NCBI RefSeq assembly: GCF_012927105.1
Contig: NZ_JABBFV010000001.1
Location: forward strand, 62,001-126,000
From: Sphingobium psychrophilum
GTDB lineage: Bacteria; Pseudomonadota; Alphaproteobacteria; Sphingomonadales; Sphingomonadaceae
DNA length: 64,000 bases
Direction: 5' to 3'
Shown: piece by piece, positions 16,787 through 24,271 of the stretch
Numbering within the stretch: the first letter of the stretch is position 1
How the letters are laid out: each line of letters starts with the position of its first letter
The notes under the pieces: model-generated
What the model was told of the DNA's origin: nothing
Seen by the model: the letters and a program-made list of their open reading frames with translations, nothing else
The model's database searches: none
Program-made: the position numbers and the translations under genes

Positions 16787-17664
16787 GTCGACCGCTCTCC
16801 GTCCAGGTCGAACAGGCGCATATAGGCGGCGCTGTCGGCCGCGCCGAGACCGCCGGCCACGGCCATGCGGTGCAGGTCGGCGATCAGTGAGGTGACCGGC
16901 AGCGGCGTGCGGGTTGCGAGAGCAGAGGCCTGCACCGTTTCCAGATCTTTCAGCATATTGTCGATCCGACCGGTGTGCGAATAGTCGCGCCGGGCCATTT
17001 TCGCCATATATTCCTGTAGGATGCGGCTATCCCCCCGGCCGCCTGCGAGTGCCGCGGGGATGAGGGTGGCATCGACGCCATGCGCTTCGGCGAAGCGCAC
17101 GGCTTCGGCCACGGCCATGAAATAATTGGCGCAGAGGATCTGGTTGATGAGCTTGACCGTCTGGCCTGCGCCGGGTGCGCCGAAGCGGGTGATGTTGGTG
17201 GACAGCAGCTCCAGCACCGGTCGCGCGCGATCGACATCCTCCGTCGCGCCGCCGACCATCAGGGTCAACTTGCCCTGCGTGGCGGCCGGCGCGCCGCCCG
17301 ACAGGGGCGCATCGACCCAGCCCATGCCGGTTTCGTCGCGTAGCCGCTGCGCCATGCTGGCGGTGTGGCCGGCGTCGATGCTGGACATGTCGATCAGCAG
17401 TTTGGCCGCGTCCGGCGCTTGCGCAACGCCATCGGGGCCGAATACCGCCTGTTCCACGATGGCGGCGCTGTTGAGGCTGATGATGATATGGCTCGCGCTG
17501 GCCGTGGCCTCGCGTGCGCTGGCAGCGGCGGTGGCGCCGCGCGCGACCAGCGGGGCCATCTGCGCGGGATCGCGGTCGTAGAGGTGGAGGCTGACCCCGC
17601 TATCCAGCAGGCGACCGGCGATCGCCGATCCCATCACGCCCACACCGATGACCGCGATCTGCAT
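16783..17664 (-). CDS. NAD-binding beta-hydroxyacid dehydrogenase (GarR/HIBADH type)
   Basis: This 293-residue enzyme belongs to the 3-hydroxyisobutyrate/tartronate-semialdehyde reductase family. IAVIGVGVMGSAIAGRL is the dinucleotide-binding loop. DAPLSGGAPAATQGKL is the substrate-binding loop, and the catalytic lysine lies in GQTVKLINQ. Its sugar-acid neighbourhood favours a 2-hydroxy-3-oxopropionate or similar semialdehyde as substrate, but the exact one is not readable. It sits one base after the LacI-family gene and overlaps gntK. Confidence 0.85.
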   Translation of the reverse strand: MQIAVIGVGVMGSAIAGRLLDSGVSLHLYDRDPAQMAPLVARGATAAASAREATASASHIIISLNSAAIVEQAVFGPDGVAQAPDAAKLLIDMSSIDAGHTASMAQRLRDETGMGWVDAPLSGGAPAATQGKLTLMVGGATEDVDRARPVLELLSTNITRFGAPGAGQTVKLINQILCANYFMAVAEAVRFAEAHGVDATLIPAALAGGRGDSRILQEYMAKMARRDYSHTGRIDNMLKDLETVQASALATRTPLPVTSLIADLHRMAVAGGLGAADSAAYMRLFDLDGERST

Positions 17665-17665
17665 A

Positions 17666-18748
17666 TTATCTGTCCCTTACCGAAGCGCGCTCGACGATGC
17701 GCAGGCCGACATCGACGGTCGATGGGGCCGGGGTGGCATCGCTGGCGAGCAGGTCGACCAGCATCTTGCCGGTGCGCAGCCCCAGCGCGTGAAAATCGAC
17801 ATGGATGGTGGTGAGCGCGGGGTTGATTTCCCGGCCGATCTCGAAATCGCCAAAGCCCATGATGGAAATGTCTTGCGGGATGCGCAGGTTCATCCGCTGC
17901 GCCTCCATCACCGCGCCGACGGCGGACAGATCGGACACCGCGAAGATCGCTTCGATATCCGGTTGTTGTTCTACCAGCGCGCGGAAAGCCGCGGCACCAT
18001 GGTGGAAGCTGACCGGGGCCGTGCCGTGGCGCAGGACGCCGTCGGTCGAGCGGCGGGCCAGGCGCAACTCCTCCTCGAAGCCGCGCATACGTTCTTCGCC
18101 GCGATGGTCGGTAACTTCCCCTTCGGGCGAGGCGGCGATCGCGCCGATCCGGGTGAAGCCGCGATCGAGCAGATAGCGGGCGGCGGTGCGGCCGACCTGA
18201 TAGTTGGAAAAGCCGATCGCATGTTCGATCGGCTGGCTCGGCAGGTCGGCAATCTCCACCACCGGCACGTCGGCGGCCATCAACATGCGCGACGCATTGC
18301 GCCTATGCATCGCGCCAGTCAGCACGATCGCTTCGGGCCTGCGGGCGAGCAGGTTGCGCAGCTGCCGCTCCTCCTCCGCCATGTCATAGTCGGTATAGGC
18401 GATCAGCAGATGATAATCGGCCCCGCGCAGCGCGTCGGTCAGGCCATGGGCGACGGCGGCGAAGTTGGCGTTGGTCAGCGTCGGCAGCATCAGGGCGATA
18501 AAGCCGGTGCGGCGGCTCGACAGGCTGCCGGCGGTCTTGTCCGGCACATAGCCCAGGTCCGCCACGGCCTTGAACACCTTGTCGCGCGTGGTGGGCAGCA
18601 CCAGTTCGGGATCGCTGAGCACCCGCGACACCGTCATGCGCGATACGCCCGCCAGCCGCGACACGTCGCGGATGGTCGGTCGCTGCGACGTGCGCCGGCC
18701 GGGTTTCGGCTCGGCGGGAGCGGCGGTTTCGCGGGGGGGACGGCTCAT
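17666..18748 (-). CDS. LacI-family regulator of sugar-acid catabolism (GntR-like)
   Basis: This 360-residue repressor has an N-terminal LacI helix-turn-helix (TIRDVSRLAGVSRMTVSRVL, about residues 25-44, after an unusual Pro/Arg-rich extension). A periplasmic-binding-protein-like sensor domain follows (FIALMLPTLTN... to the C-terminus). Its gene lies inside the operon it probably controls. The likely operators are four GNGACCGATATCA-like sites, two between idnD and the SDR at 20322 and two at 10.4-10.7 kb. The inducer may be gluconate or idonate (inference from neighbours). Confidence 0.88.
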   Translation of the reverse strand: MSRPPRETAAPAEPKPGRRTSQRPTIRDVSRLAGVSRMTVSRVLSDPELVLPTTRDKVFKAVADLGYVPDKTAGSLSSRRTGFIALMLPTLTNANFAAVAHGLTDALRGADYHLLIAYTDYDMAEEERQLRNLLARRPEAIVLTGAMHRRNASRMLMAADVPVVEIADLPSQPIEHAIGFSNYQVGRTAARYLLDRGFTRIGAIAASPEGEVTDHRGEERMRGFEEELRLARRSTDGVLRHGTAPVSFHHGAAAFRALVEQQPDIEAIFAVSDLSAVGAVMEAQRMNLRIPQDISIMGFGDFEIGREINPALTTIHVDFHALGLRTGKMLVDLLASDATPAPSTVDVGLRIVERASVRDR

Positions 18749-18793
18749 GGGCGGGGCTTTCCTGATGGCTGCTATCCTGGTCGCATATCAGCG

Positions 18794-19129
18794 TCAGGCG
18801 GCGGCGGCCACCGCATTGCCGCTGCTGATGGCGTGGTAGAAGCGGCCCTCGAACATCTCCAGCAACTCCAGCGTCAAGGCGCGCGCCTGGGTGCGGATGG
18901 GGGAGGCAAGCGCCTCCTCCAGCGCGGCGAGGGAGGGATAGTCGACCTGTTGCATCATCGCGATCGGCGGCGCGCCTTCGTCCACCTGATCGACGAAGAA
19001 GAGGCGGACATTACTGCCATGGGGAAACTGACCCCAGAGCGGGGCGAGACGGGTGCGGACCTCTTCGCGGAAACGGTCCTCGAAGCCCGGCTTGATCGTG
19101 CCTTCGAAAATGGCGGTGCGTGTGATCAC
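18794..19129 (-). CDS. Small dimeric alpha/beta-barrel-like protein (EthD/NIPSNAP-like)
   Basis: This 111-residue protein starts MITRTAIFEGTIKPGFEDRF and continues into a pattern typical of ferredoxin-like dimeric alpha/beta barrels (EthD, NIPSNAP or antibiotic-biosynthesis-monooxygenase-like). The catalytic identity is unknown. Its start overlaps the stop of the dehydrogenase upstream (19126-19129), so the two are translationally coupled. It may act on a lactone or aldehyde intermediate of the pathway, but nothing in the sequence shows that. Confidence 0.6.
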   Translation of the reverse strand: MITRTAIFEGTIKPGFEDRFREEVRTRLAPLWGQFPHGSNVRLFFVDQVDEGAPPIAMMQQVDYPSLAALEEALASPIRTQARALTLELLEMFEGRFYHAISSGNAVAAAA

Positions 19130-20181
19130 AGGACGTCCTTGTTGATGGCGATGTGCAGTTTGACGAAGCGGGAGCGGTCGCCGGCCTGTTCGAAGGCGTC
19201 GACCGATTGTTCGAGCGGGAAGGTGCCGGACAGGATGGGCGAGACGTCGATCGCGTCGCTGACGATCAGGTCGACGGCCAAGCGAAACTCGCCATTGGCG
19301 CGGAAGGCGCCGACGAACTCGATCTCGCGCGATTGCAGGGGATTCACAGGGATCGGTGCGGTGCCGGGGGGCAGCATCCCGACCTGGACGATGCGGCCGC
19401 CGCGCCGGACGATGGGGAAGAGCGAGAGGACGGCCGAGGGCGCGCCGGACGCTTCGAACGCGACGTCGAAATGGCCGGCGGGACTGGCATAGGCACCGAG
19501 CGCATCAGGATCGCTGGCTACGTTGATGGTGCGGGTCGCGCCCATGCGATCCCGCGCGACGGCGAGTGCGGCATCCTCGACATCGGTGCAGACCACTTCG
19601 ATCGCGCCGGCATGGAGCGCGCAGCGGGCGGTCAGCAGGCCGATGGGGCCAGAGCCGGTGACGATGACGCGCTTGCCCATCAACGGCCCGGCGCGGTTCA
19701 CGGCATGGAGGCCGATCGACAGCGGTTCGGCGACCGACAGTTTCAGTAGGTCTGCGTCGGCGGGGACGGGAATGATCTGATCCTGGCGCAGGATCAGCGT
19801 CTGGGCGAAGCCGCCCTGGACATGGGGGAAGCGGCCAGCGCTGCCCAGGAAGACCATGTCGGTACAAAGGTTCATGCGGCCGGCGCGGCAATAGTCGCAG
19901 GTGAGGCAAGGGCGGCTGGGGTCGAGCGCGGCCTTCATGCCCGGCGTGACATGGGTCACGGCCGATCCGGTTTCGATCACGACGCCCGAAATTTCATGCC
20001 CCAACGCCATCGGTTCGCGCACCGCGAAATCGCCGACCGCGCCGCGATGATAATAATGCATGTCCGATCCGCAGATTCCGCCATAGGCGACGCCGACGCG
20101 CACCTCGTCGGGCGCCAGGGCGCGCTCCGGGCAGGTTTCCACCCGCAGATCCTTCTTCCCATGACATATTGCAGCCAGCAT
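19126..20181 (-). CDS. idnD: L-idonate 5-dehydrogenase-like zinc dehydrogenase
   Basis: This 351-residue medium-chain dehydrogenase matches L-idonate 5-dehydrogenase, which oxidises idonate to 5-ketogluconate. Catalytic zinc ligands are in GGICGSDMHYY and ALGHEISG; the structural zinc cysteines are in CLTCDYC...C; the cofactor loop is TGSGPIG. The start at ATG 20181 follows AAGGAGAG; upstream in-frame ATGs lack family similarity. It is the first gene of the minus-strand operon and is divergent from the gluconate-5-dehydrogenase-like gene, with LacI-type operators between them. Confidence 0.85.
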   Translation of the reverse strand: MLAAICHGKKDLRVETCPERALAPDEVRVGVAYGGICGSDMHYYHRGAVGDFAVREPMALGHEISGVVIETGSAVTHVTPGMKAALDPSRPCLTCDYCRAGRMNLCTDMVFLGSAGRFPHVQGGFAQTLILRQDQIIPVPADADLLKLSVAEPLSIGLHAVNRAGPLMGKRVIVTGSGPIGLLTARCALHAGAIEVVCTDVEDAALAVARDRMGATRTINVASDPDALGAYASPAGHFDVAFEASGAPSAVLSLFPIVRRGGRIVQVGMLPPGTAPIPVNPLQSREIEFVGAFRANGEFRLAVDLIVSDAIDVSPILSGTFPLEQSVDAFEQAGDRSRFVKLHIAINKDVL

Positions 20182-20196
20182 CACGCTCTCCTTATA

Positions 20197-20210
20197 TGGG
20201 ACCGATATCA
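20197..20210. promoter_or_regulatory. LacI-type operator upstream of idnD
   Basis: The sequence GGGACCGATATCA is nearly identical to the site upstream of the alcohol dehydrogenase at 10467. It overlaps the short leader of idnD, about 15 bp before its start codon, which fits repression. Confidence 0.55.
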
Positions 20211-20273
20211 TTTGGCACATTGGATCGCAATATCCAATATTTGCGACGATGTGACAATTTTCCAGATTGCAAT

Positions 20274-20285
20274 GTGACCGGTCAC
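20274..20285. promoter_or_regulatory. Perfect palindrome GTGACCGGTCAC, LacI-type operator
   Basis: This is a perfect 12-bp palindrome with the central CG that LacI/GntR-family proteins usually require. It lies 37 bp before the SDR gene at 20322. It shares the GTGACCG half with the site at 10656. Confidence 0.6.
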
Positions 20286-20321
20286 GTAATAGGCAAAAGC
20301 GCGTGATGGAGGTTTCGATTT

Positions 20322-21083
20322 ATGTCCTTGTTCAGTCTTGATGGCCGTACCGCACTGGTGACCGGCGCGGCGCGCGGCATCGGCTTCGCGATCGCTGATG
20401 CGCTGGGCCAAGCCGGCGCGCGCGTCGTCCTGAACGGGCGCAGCCAGGATGGGCTGGATGGTGCGGCGGCGATCCTGCGGGGCAAGGGCGTGGACGTGGC
20501 GACCAGCCTGTTCGACGTGACCGACCAGCCGGCGGTCAAGGCCGCTATCGCCGCAGTGGAGCAGGATGTCGGCGCGATCGACATCCTCGTCAACAATGCG
20601 GGCATTCAGCGCCGTGCGCCGCTCGACCGCTTCGACGACGATGATTGGCGCGAACTGATGGCGACCAACCTCGACAGCGTATATTATGTCAGCAAGGCGG
20701 TGGCGCCGCACATGATCGCACGCGGGCATGGCAAGATCATCAATATCGGCAGCGTCCAGTGCGAACTGGCCCGCCCCGGCATCGCCCCCTATACCGCCAG
20801 CAAGGGCGCGGTGAAAAATCTGACCAAGGGGATGTGCGCGGATTGGGCACGGCACGGATTGCAGGTGAACGCGATCGGGCCGGGCTATTTCGATACGCCG
20901 CTCAACAAGGCGTTGGTCGAGGACCCCGTGTTCGATGCGTGGCTATGCCAGCGCACGCCCGCCGGGCGTTGGGGCAAGCTGGAGGAACTGCACGGCGCGG
21001 CCGTCTTCCTCGCCTCCTCGGCCTCCAATTTCGTCAACGGCCAGACCATCTATGTCGATGGCGGCATCCTGTCGGTGATTTGA
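20322..21083 (+). CDS. idnO: Gluconate 5-dehydrogenase-like SDR
   Basis: This 253-residue short-chain dehydrogenase resembles gluconate 5-dehydrogenase (5-ketogluconate reductase). TGAARGIG is the cofactor loop, NNAG a structural motif, and the catalytic Ser-Tyr-Lys set is completed by PYTASKG. The C-terminal FVNGQTIYVDGGILSVI is typical. Paired with idnD on the opposite strand it would convert 5-ketogluconate to gluconate for gntK. It starts a three-gene plus-strand operon. Confidence 0.85.
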   Translation: MSLFSLDGRTALVTGAARGIGFAIADALGQAGARVVLNGRSQDGLDGAAAILRGKGVDVATSLFDVTDQPAVKAAIAAVEQDVGAIDILVNNAGIQRRAPLDRFDDDDWRELMATNLDSVYYVSKAVAPHMIARGHGKIINIGSVQCELARPGIAPYTASKGAVKNLTKGMCADWARHGLQVNAIGPGYFDTPLNKALVEDPVFDAWLCQRTPAGRWGKLEELHGAAVFLASSASNFVNGQTIYVDGGILSVI

Positions 21084-21095
21084 GGAGTGACTATC

Positions 21096-22040
21096 ATGGC
21101 CGACACGATCGCGTTGCAGCTTTGCCCGCTGTCCGATTATCTGGAGGCGGAACTGGCCGTTCGCTGCCAATTGCTCCGTTGGTTCGACATGGACGAGGAC
21201 GCGCAGCGCGCCTGGTTGGAAACCAACGCGGACAAAGTGGTTCTGGTGGTGACCGGTGGGCATCTGGGCTGTTCCAACGATCTGATCGCGGCGCTGCCGT
21301 CGCTCAAGCTGATCGCCATAAACGGCGTGGGCTATGACAAGGTCGATGTGGCCTTCGCCAATGGCCGCGGCGTCGATGTCAGCACCACGCCCGATGTCCT
21401 GACCGACGATGTAGCCGACCTGGCGGTGGGCCTGACCATCGGCCTGCTGCGCCGCCTGCCCGCGGCCGATCGCTTCGTGCGCGATGGCCGCTGGATGGAG
21501 GAAACATTCCCGCTGGGGCGCAAGGTCAGCGGACGGCGCTTTGGCATCGTCGGGCTGGGCCGGATCGGCCGGGCGATCGCCGATCGGCTGAGCGGCTTTG
21601 GCGCGGTCGCCTATCATGGCCGGTCGGCCAAGGATGCACCCTATCGCTTCGAACCGGACCTGGCGACGCTGGCGCGGGACAGCGACATATTGGTGCTGGC
21701 CTGCGCCGCGACCGAAGACACCCACAACCTGATCGATTCGGATATCCTGGCGGCGCTGGGCGCGGACGGCTATCTGGTCAATGTTGCGCGCGGATCGGTG
21801 GTGGACGAGGCGGCGCTAGTGGCGGCGCTGGGCAGCGGCGGCATTGCCGGCGCGGCGCTCGATGTGTTCGTGGAAGAACCATCGGCGCCGGCCGGCCTGA
21901 TCGCCAGTGATCGGACGCATCTGGCCCCGCATATCGCCAGCGCCACGGTGGAGACGCGGATCGCCATGGCCGATCTGGTGCTCGCCAATGTCGATGCGCT
22001 GCTGGCCGGACGGCGGCCGCCCACGGCGCTGAGCCTGTGA
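21096..22040 (+). CDS. 2-hydroxyacid dehydrogenase (GhrB/ketogluconate reductase type)
   Basis: This 314-residue D-2-hydroxyacid dehydrogenase shows the cofactor loop [10 protein letters not shown] and the [13 protein letters not shown] catalytic-arginine strand. The catalytic histidine is in [13 protein letters not shown]. It likely reduces 2-ketogluconate, glyoxylate or hydroxypyruvate. ATG 21096 is chosen because GAGGAG sits 8 bp before it; a GTG at 21087 overlaps that ribosome-binding site. Its last base overlaps the start of the next gene (TGATG). Confidence 0.85.
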   Translation: MADTIALQLCPLSDYLEAELAVRCQLLRWFDMDEDAQRAWLETNADKVVLVVTGGHLGCSNDLIAALPSLKLIAINGVGYDKVDVAFANGRGVDVSTTPDVLTDDVADLAVGLTIGLLRRLPAADRFVRDGRWMEETFPLGRKVSGRRFGIVGLGRIGRAIADRLSGFGAVAYHGRSAKDAPYRFEPDLATLARDSDILVLACAATEDTHNLIDSDILAALGADGYLVNVARGSVVDEAALVAALGSGGIAGAALDVFVEEPSAPAGLIASDRTHLAPHIASATVETRIAMADLVLANVDALLAGRRPPTALSL

Positions 22041-22792
22041 TGACGCGGCGCGTCGCGGTAATCACCGGGGCGGGCAGCGGCATTGGCCGCGCCGTCGCGA
22101 TCGCGCTGGACCGGCGTGGTTATCGGCTGGCGCTGGCCGGGCGGCGGGCTGACAGTCTGGCGGACACGCGCGACATGATGGATGGGGGCGGGGAGGCGCA
22201 TTTGCTGGTCCCGACCGACGTCACCGATGCGGGCAGCGTGACGGCTTTGTTCGATGCCACGGTCGCAGCGTTCGGCCGGGTCGACCTGCTGTTCAACAAT
22301 GCCGGGATCAATGTGGTCGATGTGCCGATCGACCAGTTGGCGGAGGGCGACTGGCGCCGGGTGATCGACACCAATCTGACCGGGGCCTTCCTTTGCCTAC
22401 AGGCGGCGTTCCGCGCGATGAAGGCGCAACAGCCGCAGGGCGGCCGAATCATCAACAACGGCTCGATTTCCGCGCACAGCCCGCGGCCCCAATCGATCGC
22501 CTATACCGCCAGCAAACATGCGATCACGGGCCTCACCAAATCGGCCGCTCTCGACGGGCGGCCGTTCGGTATCAGTTGCAGCCAGATCGACATCGGCAAC
22601 GCCAGCAGCGCCATGGGTCAGCGCATGTCCGCAGGCGTGCCCCAGGCCAATGGCGAACGGGCGGCCGAACCGGTGATGGACGTGGCGCAGGTGGGTGAGG
22701 CGATCGCCTATATGGACGGACTGCCGCCCGAAGCGACCGTACAGTTCATGACGTTGATGGCGACCAACATGCCCTTCATCGGGCGCGGTTGA
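22040..22792 (+). CDS. SDR family oxidoreductase
   Basis: This 250-residue short-chain dehydrogenase has the TGAGSGIG cofactor loop, NNAGIN, and the Tyr-Lys pair in AYTASKH. Its C-terminal part ([42 protein letters not shown]) follows the pattern of SDRs annotated generically. It is translationally coupled to the preceding 2-hydroxyacid dehydrogenase and ends the plus-strand sugar-acid operon. The substrate is unknown but probably a sugar acid or keto acid. Confidence 0.85.
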   Translation: MTRRVAVITGAGSGIGRAVAIALDRRGYRLALAGRRADSLADTRDMMDGGGEAHLLVPTDVTDAGSVTALFDATVAAFGRVDLLFNNAGINVVDVPIDQLAEGDWRRVIDTNLTGAFLCLQAAFRAMKAQQPQGGRIINNGSISAHSPRPQSIAYTASKHAITGLTKSAALDGRPFGISCSQIDIGNASSAMGQRMSAGVPQANGERAAEPVMDVAQVGEAIAYMDGLPPEATVQFMTLMATNMPFIGRG

Positions 22793-22793
22793 G

Positions 22794-22822
22794 GGCCGGG
22801 CTTACTTCTTGCCAGCCCGGCC
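22794..22822. terminator. Bidirectional terminator hairpin
   Basis: A perfect 9-bp stem GGCCGGGCT/AGCCCGGCC lies between the convergent SDR and EF-hand genes. The flanks are not strongly T-rich. Confidence 0.6.
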
Positions 22823-22825
22823 GGT

Positions 22826-23323
22826 TCAGCTATCCGCCTTGTCCGCGGCCTGGCGGGCCGCCAATTGCCGGGCGGCGGTCGTTGCCGCGTCGGCGGCGGT
22901 TACGATGCCGTCCTTGTCATTATCCTGCTCGGCAAAGGCGCGCGCACCCGACAGGTCATATTCGGCCTTGGCCATCTTGCCGTCCTTGTCCTTGTCCAGC
23001 ACGCCGAAGCGGACATGGGTCTGGCGGATCTGGCGCTGCCGTTCCTCGACTTTCTTCTCTGTGCTGCGGTCGGATGCGGCGAGCTGCTGTTCCAGTCTCG
23101 CGCTATATTCCTGCACATATTCATCCTCCGATACCCAGCCGTCGCCATTGGCGTCAGTCGCCTTGAAACGGGCGACGCGGCCGGCGTCGAATTCGGCGCG
23201 GCTGACCTGGCCGTCATGATCGGCGTCATAATCGTGGATGAAGGCCGATCCTTCATGCGGCGCGGCGACGGCGGTGCCGGTCAGCGCAAGCAGGGCGGCG
23301 GTCAGGGAAAGCTGGAATTGCAT
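22826..23323 (-). CDS. Secreted EF-hand calcium-binding protein
   Basis: This 165-residue protein has a signal peptide (MQFQLSLTAALLALTGTAVAA) and several EF-hand loops: DYDADHDGQVSRAEF, DANGDGWVSEDEY, DKDKDGKMAKAEY and DNDKDGIVTAAD. It is predicted to bind calcium in the periplasm or outside the cell. It follows the DUF4198 gene by 32 bp on the same strand. Its role next to a haem-type receptor is not clear. Confidence 0.85.
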   Translation of the reverse strand: MQFQLSLTAALLALTGTAVAAPHEGSAFIHDYDADHDGQVSRAEFDAGRVARFKATDANGDGWVSEDEYVQEYSARLEQQLAASDRSTEKKVEERQRQIRQTHVRFGVLDKDKDGKMAKAEYDLSGARAFAEQDNDKDGIVTAADAATTAARQLAARQAADKADS

Positions 23324-23355
23324 ACAATCTCCGTCGAATGGGAAAGGCGCTGCGC

Positions 23356-24141
23356 TCAGGCTGCGTCGAAGGTCAGGGTGTAGGTGTAGCTGCGGTAAGG
23401 CGTTTCCGACCCCGCCAGCGCGGCGCTGCGATGGCGCACCAGAATCAGATAGGTGCCTGGATCTTCGGGCTTCAGGGTGAAGCGGCCATCTGTGCCGCTC
23501 TTCACCTGCGCCGCCACCTTGCGCCCGTCATAAAGGCCCGCGCTGCGGAACAGGGTGATGTCGGTATGGGCGAGCGGCTTGCCGTCGAACAGCAGCGCGA
23601 AGCGGACGTCCGATCCTGAACCGATGGCGTTGGGATGGGTGATCGCCTGGATCTCAAGCCCCGTGCCGATGGGTCTCAGCGCCGCGTCGGTGGGCTGGCC
23701 GCGCGTCACATAGGCGTCGGCCAGGGTCATGCTCTGCACCTCGACCTGCTCGGCATTGGCGGGTGGTTCGCCTTCGCCGCGCATCGCCCACGTGTCGCCT
23801 TGCCGGAACATCTTGCCCTTGCGTCCGGCGCGCTGGCCGCTGGTCACGCGATAAGTGCCGTCGGCGGGGATCGCCGCCTCGAAGACGCTGAGGTCGCGCA
23901 AATGGGTGATGGGTCCGGTCGGCAGGTCTTTCCCATCCGGGCCGACCAGATGGAAAGGCGCGTCGCGCATTGCGACTTCGGGCAGGAACGCGTCTTCTGC
24001 AAAGGCCGACTGCACGGTGATATGATCGCCCTTGCCCACATCGAACAGGGTCGGGAGCACATAGGGCATGTGCGCGTTCGCGGCGGAGGTGCCAGCGAGA
24101 GCCAGCAGCAGCGCTGCGCGGCGATAGTGCAATATTGTCAT
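23356..24141 (-). CDS. DUF4198 domain secreted protein
   Basis: This 261-residue protein has a signal peptide (AGTSAANAHMPYVLPTLF) and the two-part beta-rich architecture of DUF4198 proteins, including the GTYRVTSGQRAG and GRFTLKPEDPGTYLILVRHRS strands. The N-terminal His after Ala cleavage is typical for the family and could contribute to metal binding. DUF4198 proteins are often found beside TonB-dependent receptors and metal uptake genes. It is divergent from the haem-type receptor. Confidence 0.8.
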   Translation of the reverse strand: MTILHYRRAALLLALAGTSAANAHMPYVLPTLFDVGKGDHITVQSAFAEDAFLPEVAMRDAPFHLVGPDGKDLPTGPITHLRDLSVFEAAIPADGTYRVTSGQRAGRKGKMFRQGDTWAMRGEGEPPANAEQVEVQSMTLADAYVTRGQPTDAALRPIGTGLEIQAITHPNAIGSGSDVRFALLFDGKPLAHTDITLFRSAGLYDGRKVAAQVKSGTDGRFTLKPEDPGTYLILVRHRSAALAGSETPYRSYTYTLTFDAA

Positions 24142-24171
24142 AAAGTCCCCTTTCTCGCCGACCGAGTATAT

Positions 24172-24200
24172 CTAATGAGACTCACTTGCAATATCATTTA
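24172..24200. promoter_or_regulatory. Possible Fur-box-like site
   Basis: The stretch contains AATGAGACTCACTTGCAA followed by ATATCATTT, which resembles the AATGAGA/TCTCATT inverted elements of iron-regulated sphingomonad receptors. It lies between the DUF4198 gene and the haem-type receptor, so it could regulate both. The match is by eye only. Confidence 0.35.
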
Positions 24201-24271
24201 CAACTGATAGGTGCGTCGTCGTTCGGGGCGATAAGGCCCCATGCCATTTGCCGAAAATAGGGGCCGCATAG

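Noticed and set aside
17648..19492. Open frame of more than 600 codons on the plus strand
   Set aside because: It is antisense to the LacI-family, EthD-like and dehydrogenase genes, whose families are clear. Its low-complexity Arg/Gly/His/Ala composition is the mirror of GC-rich coding sequence.
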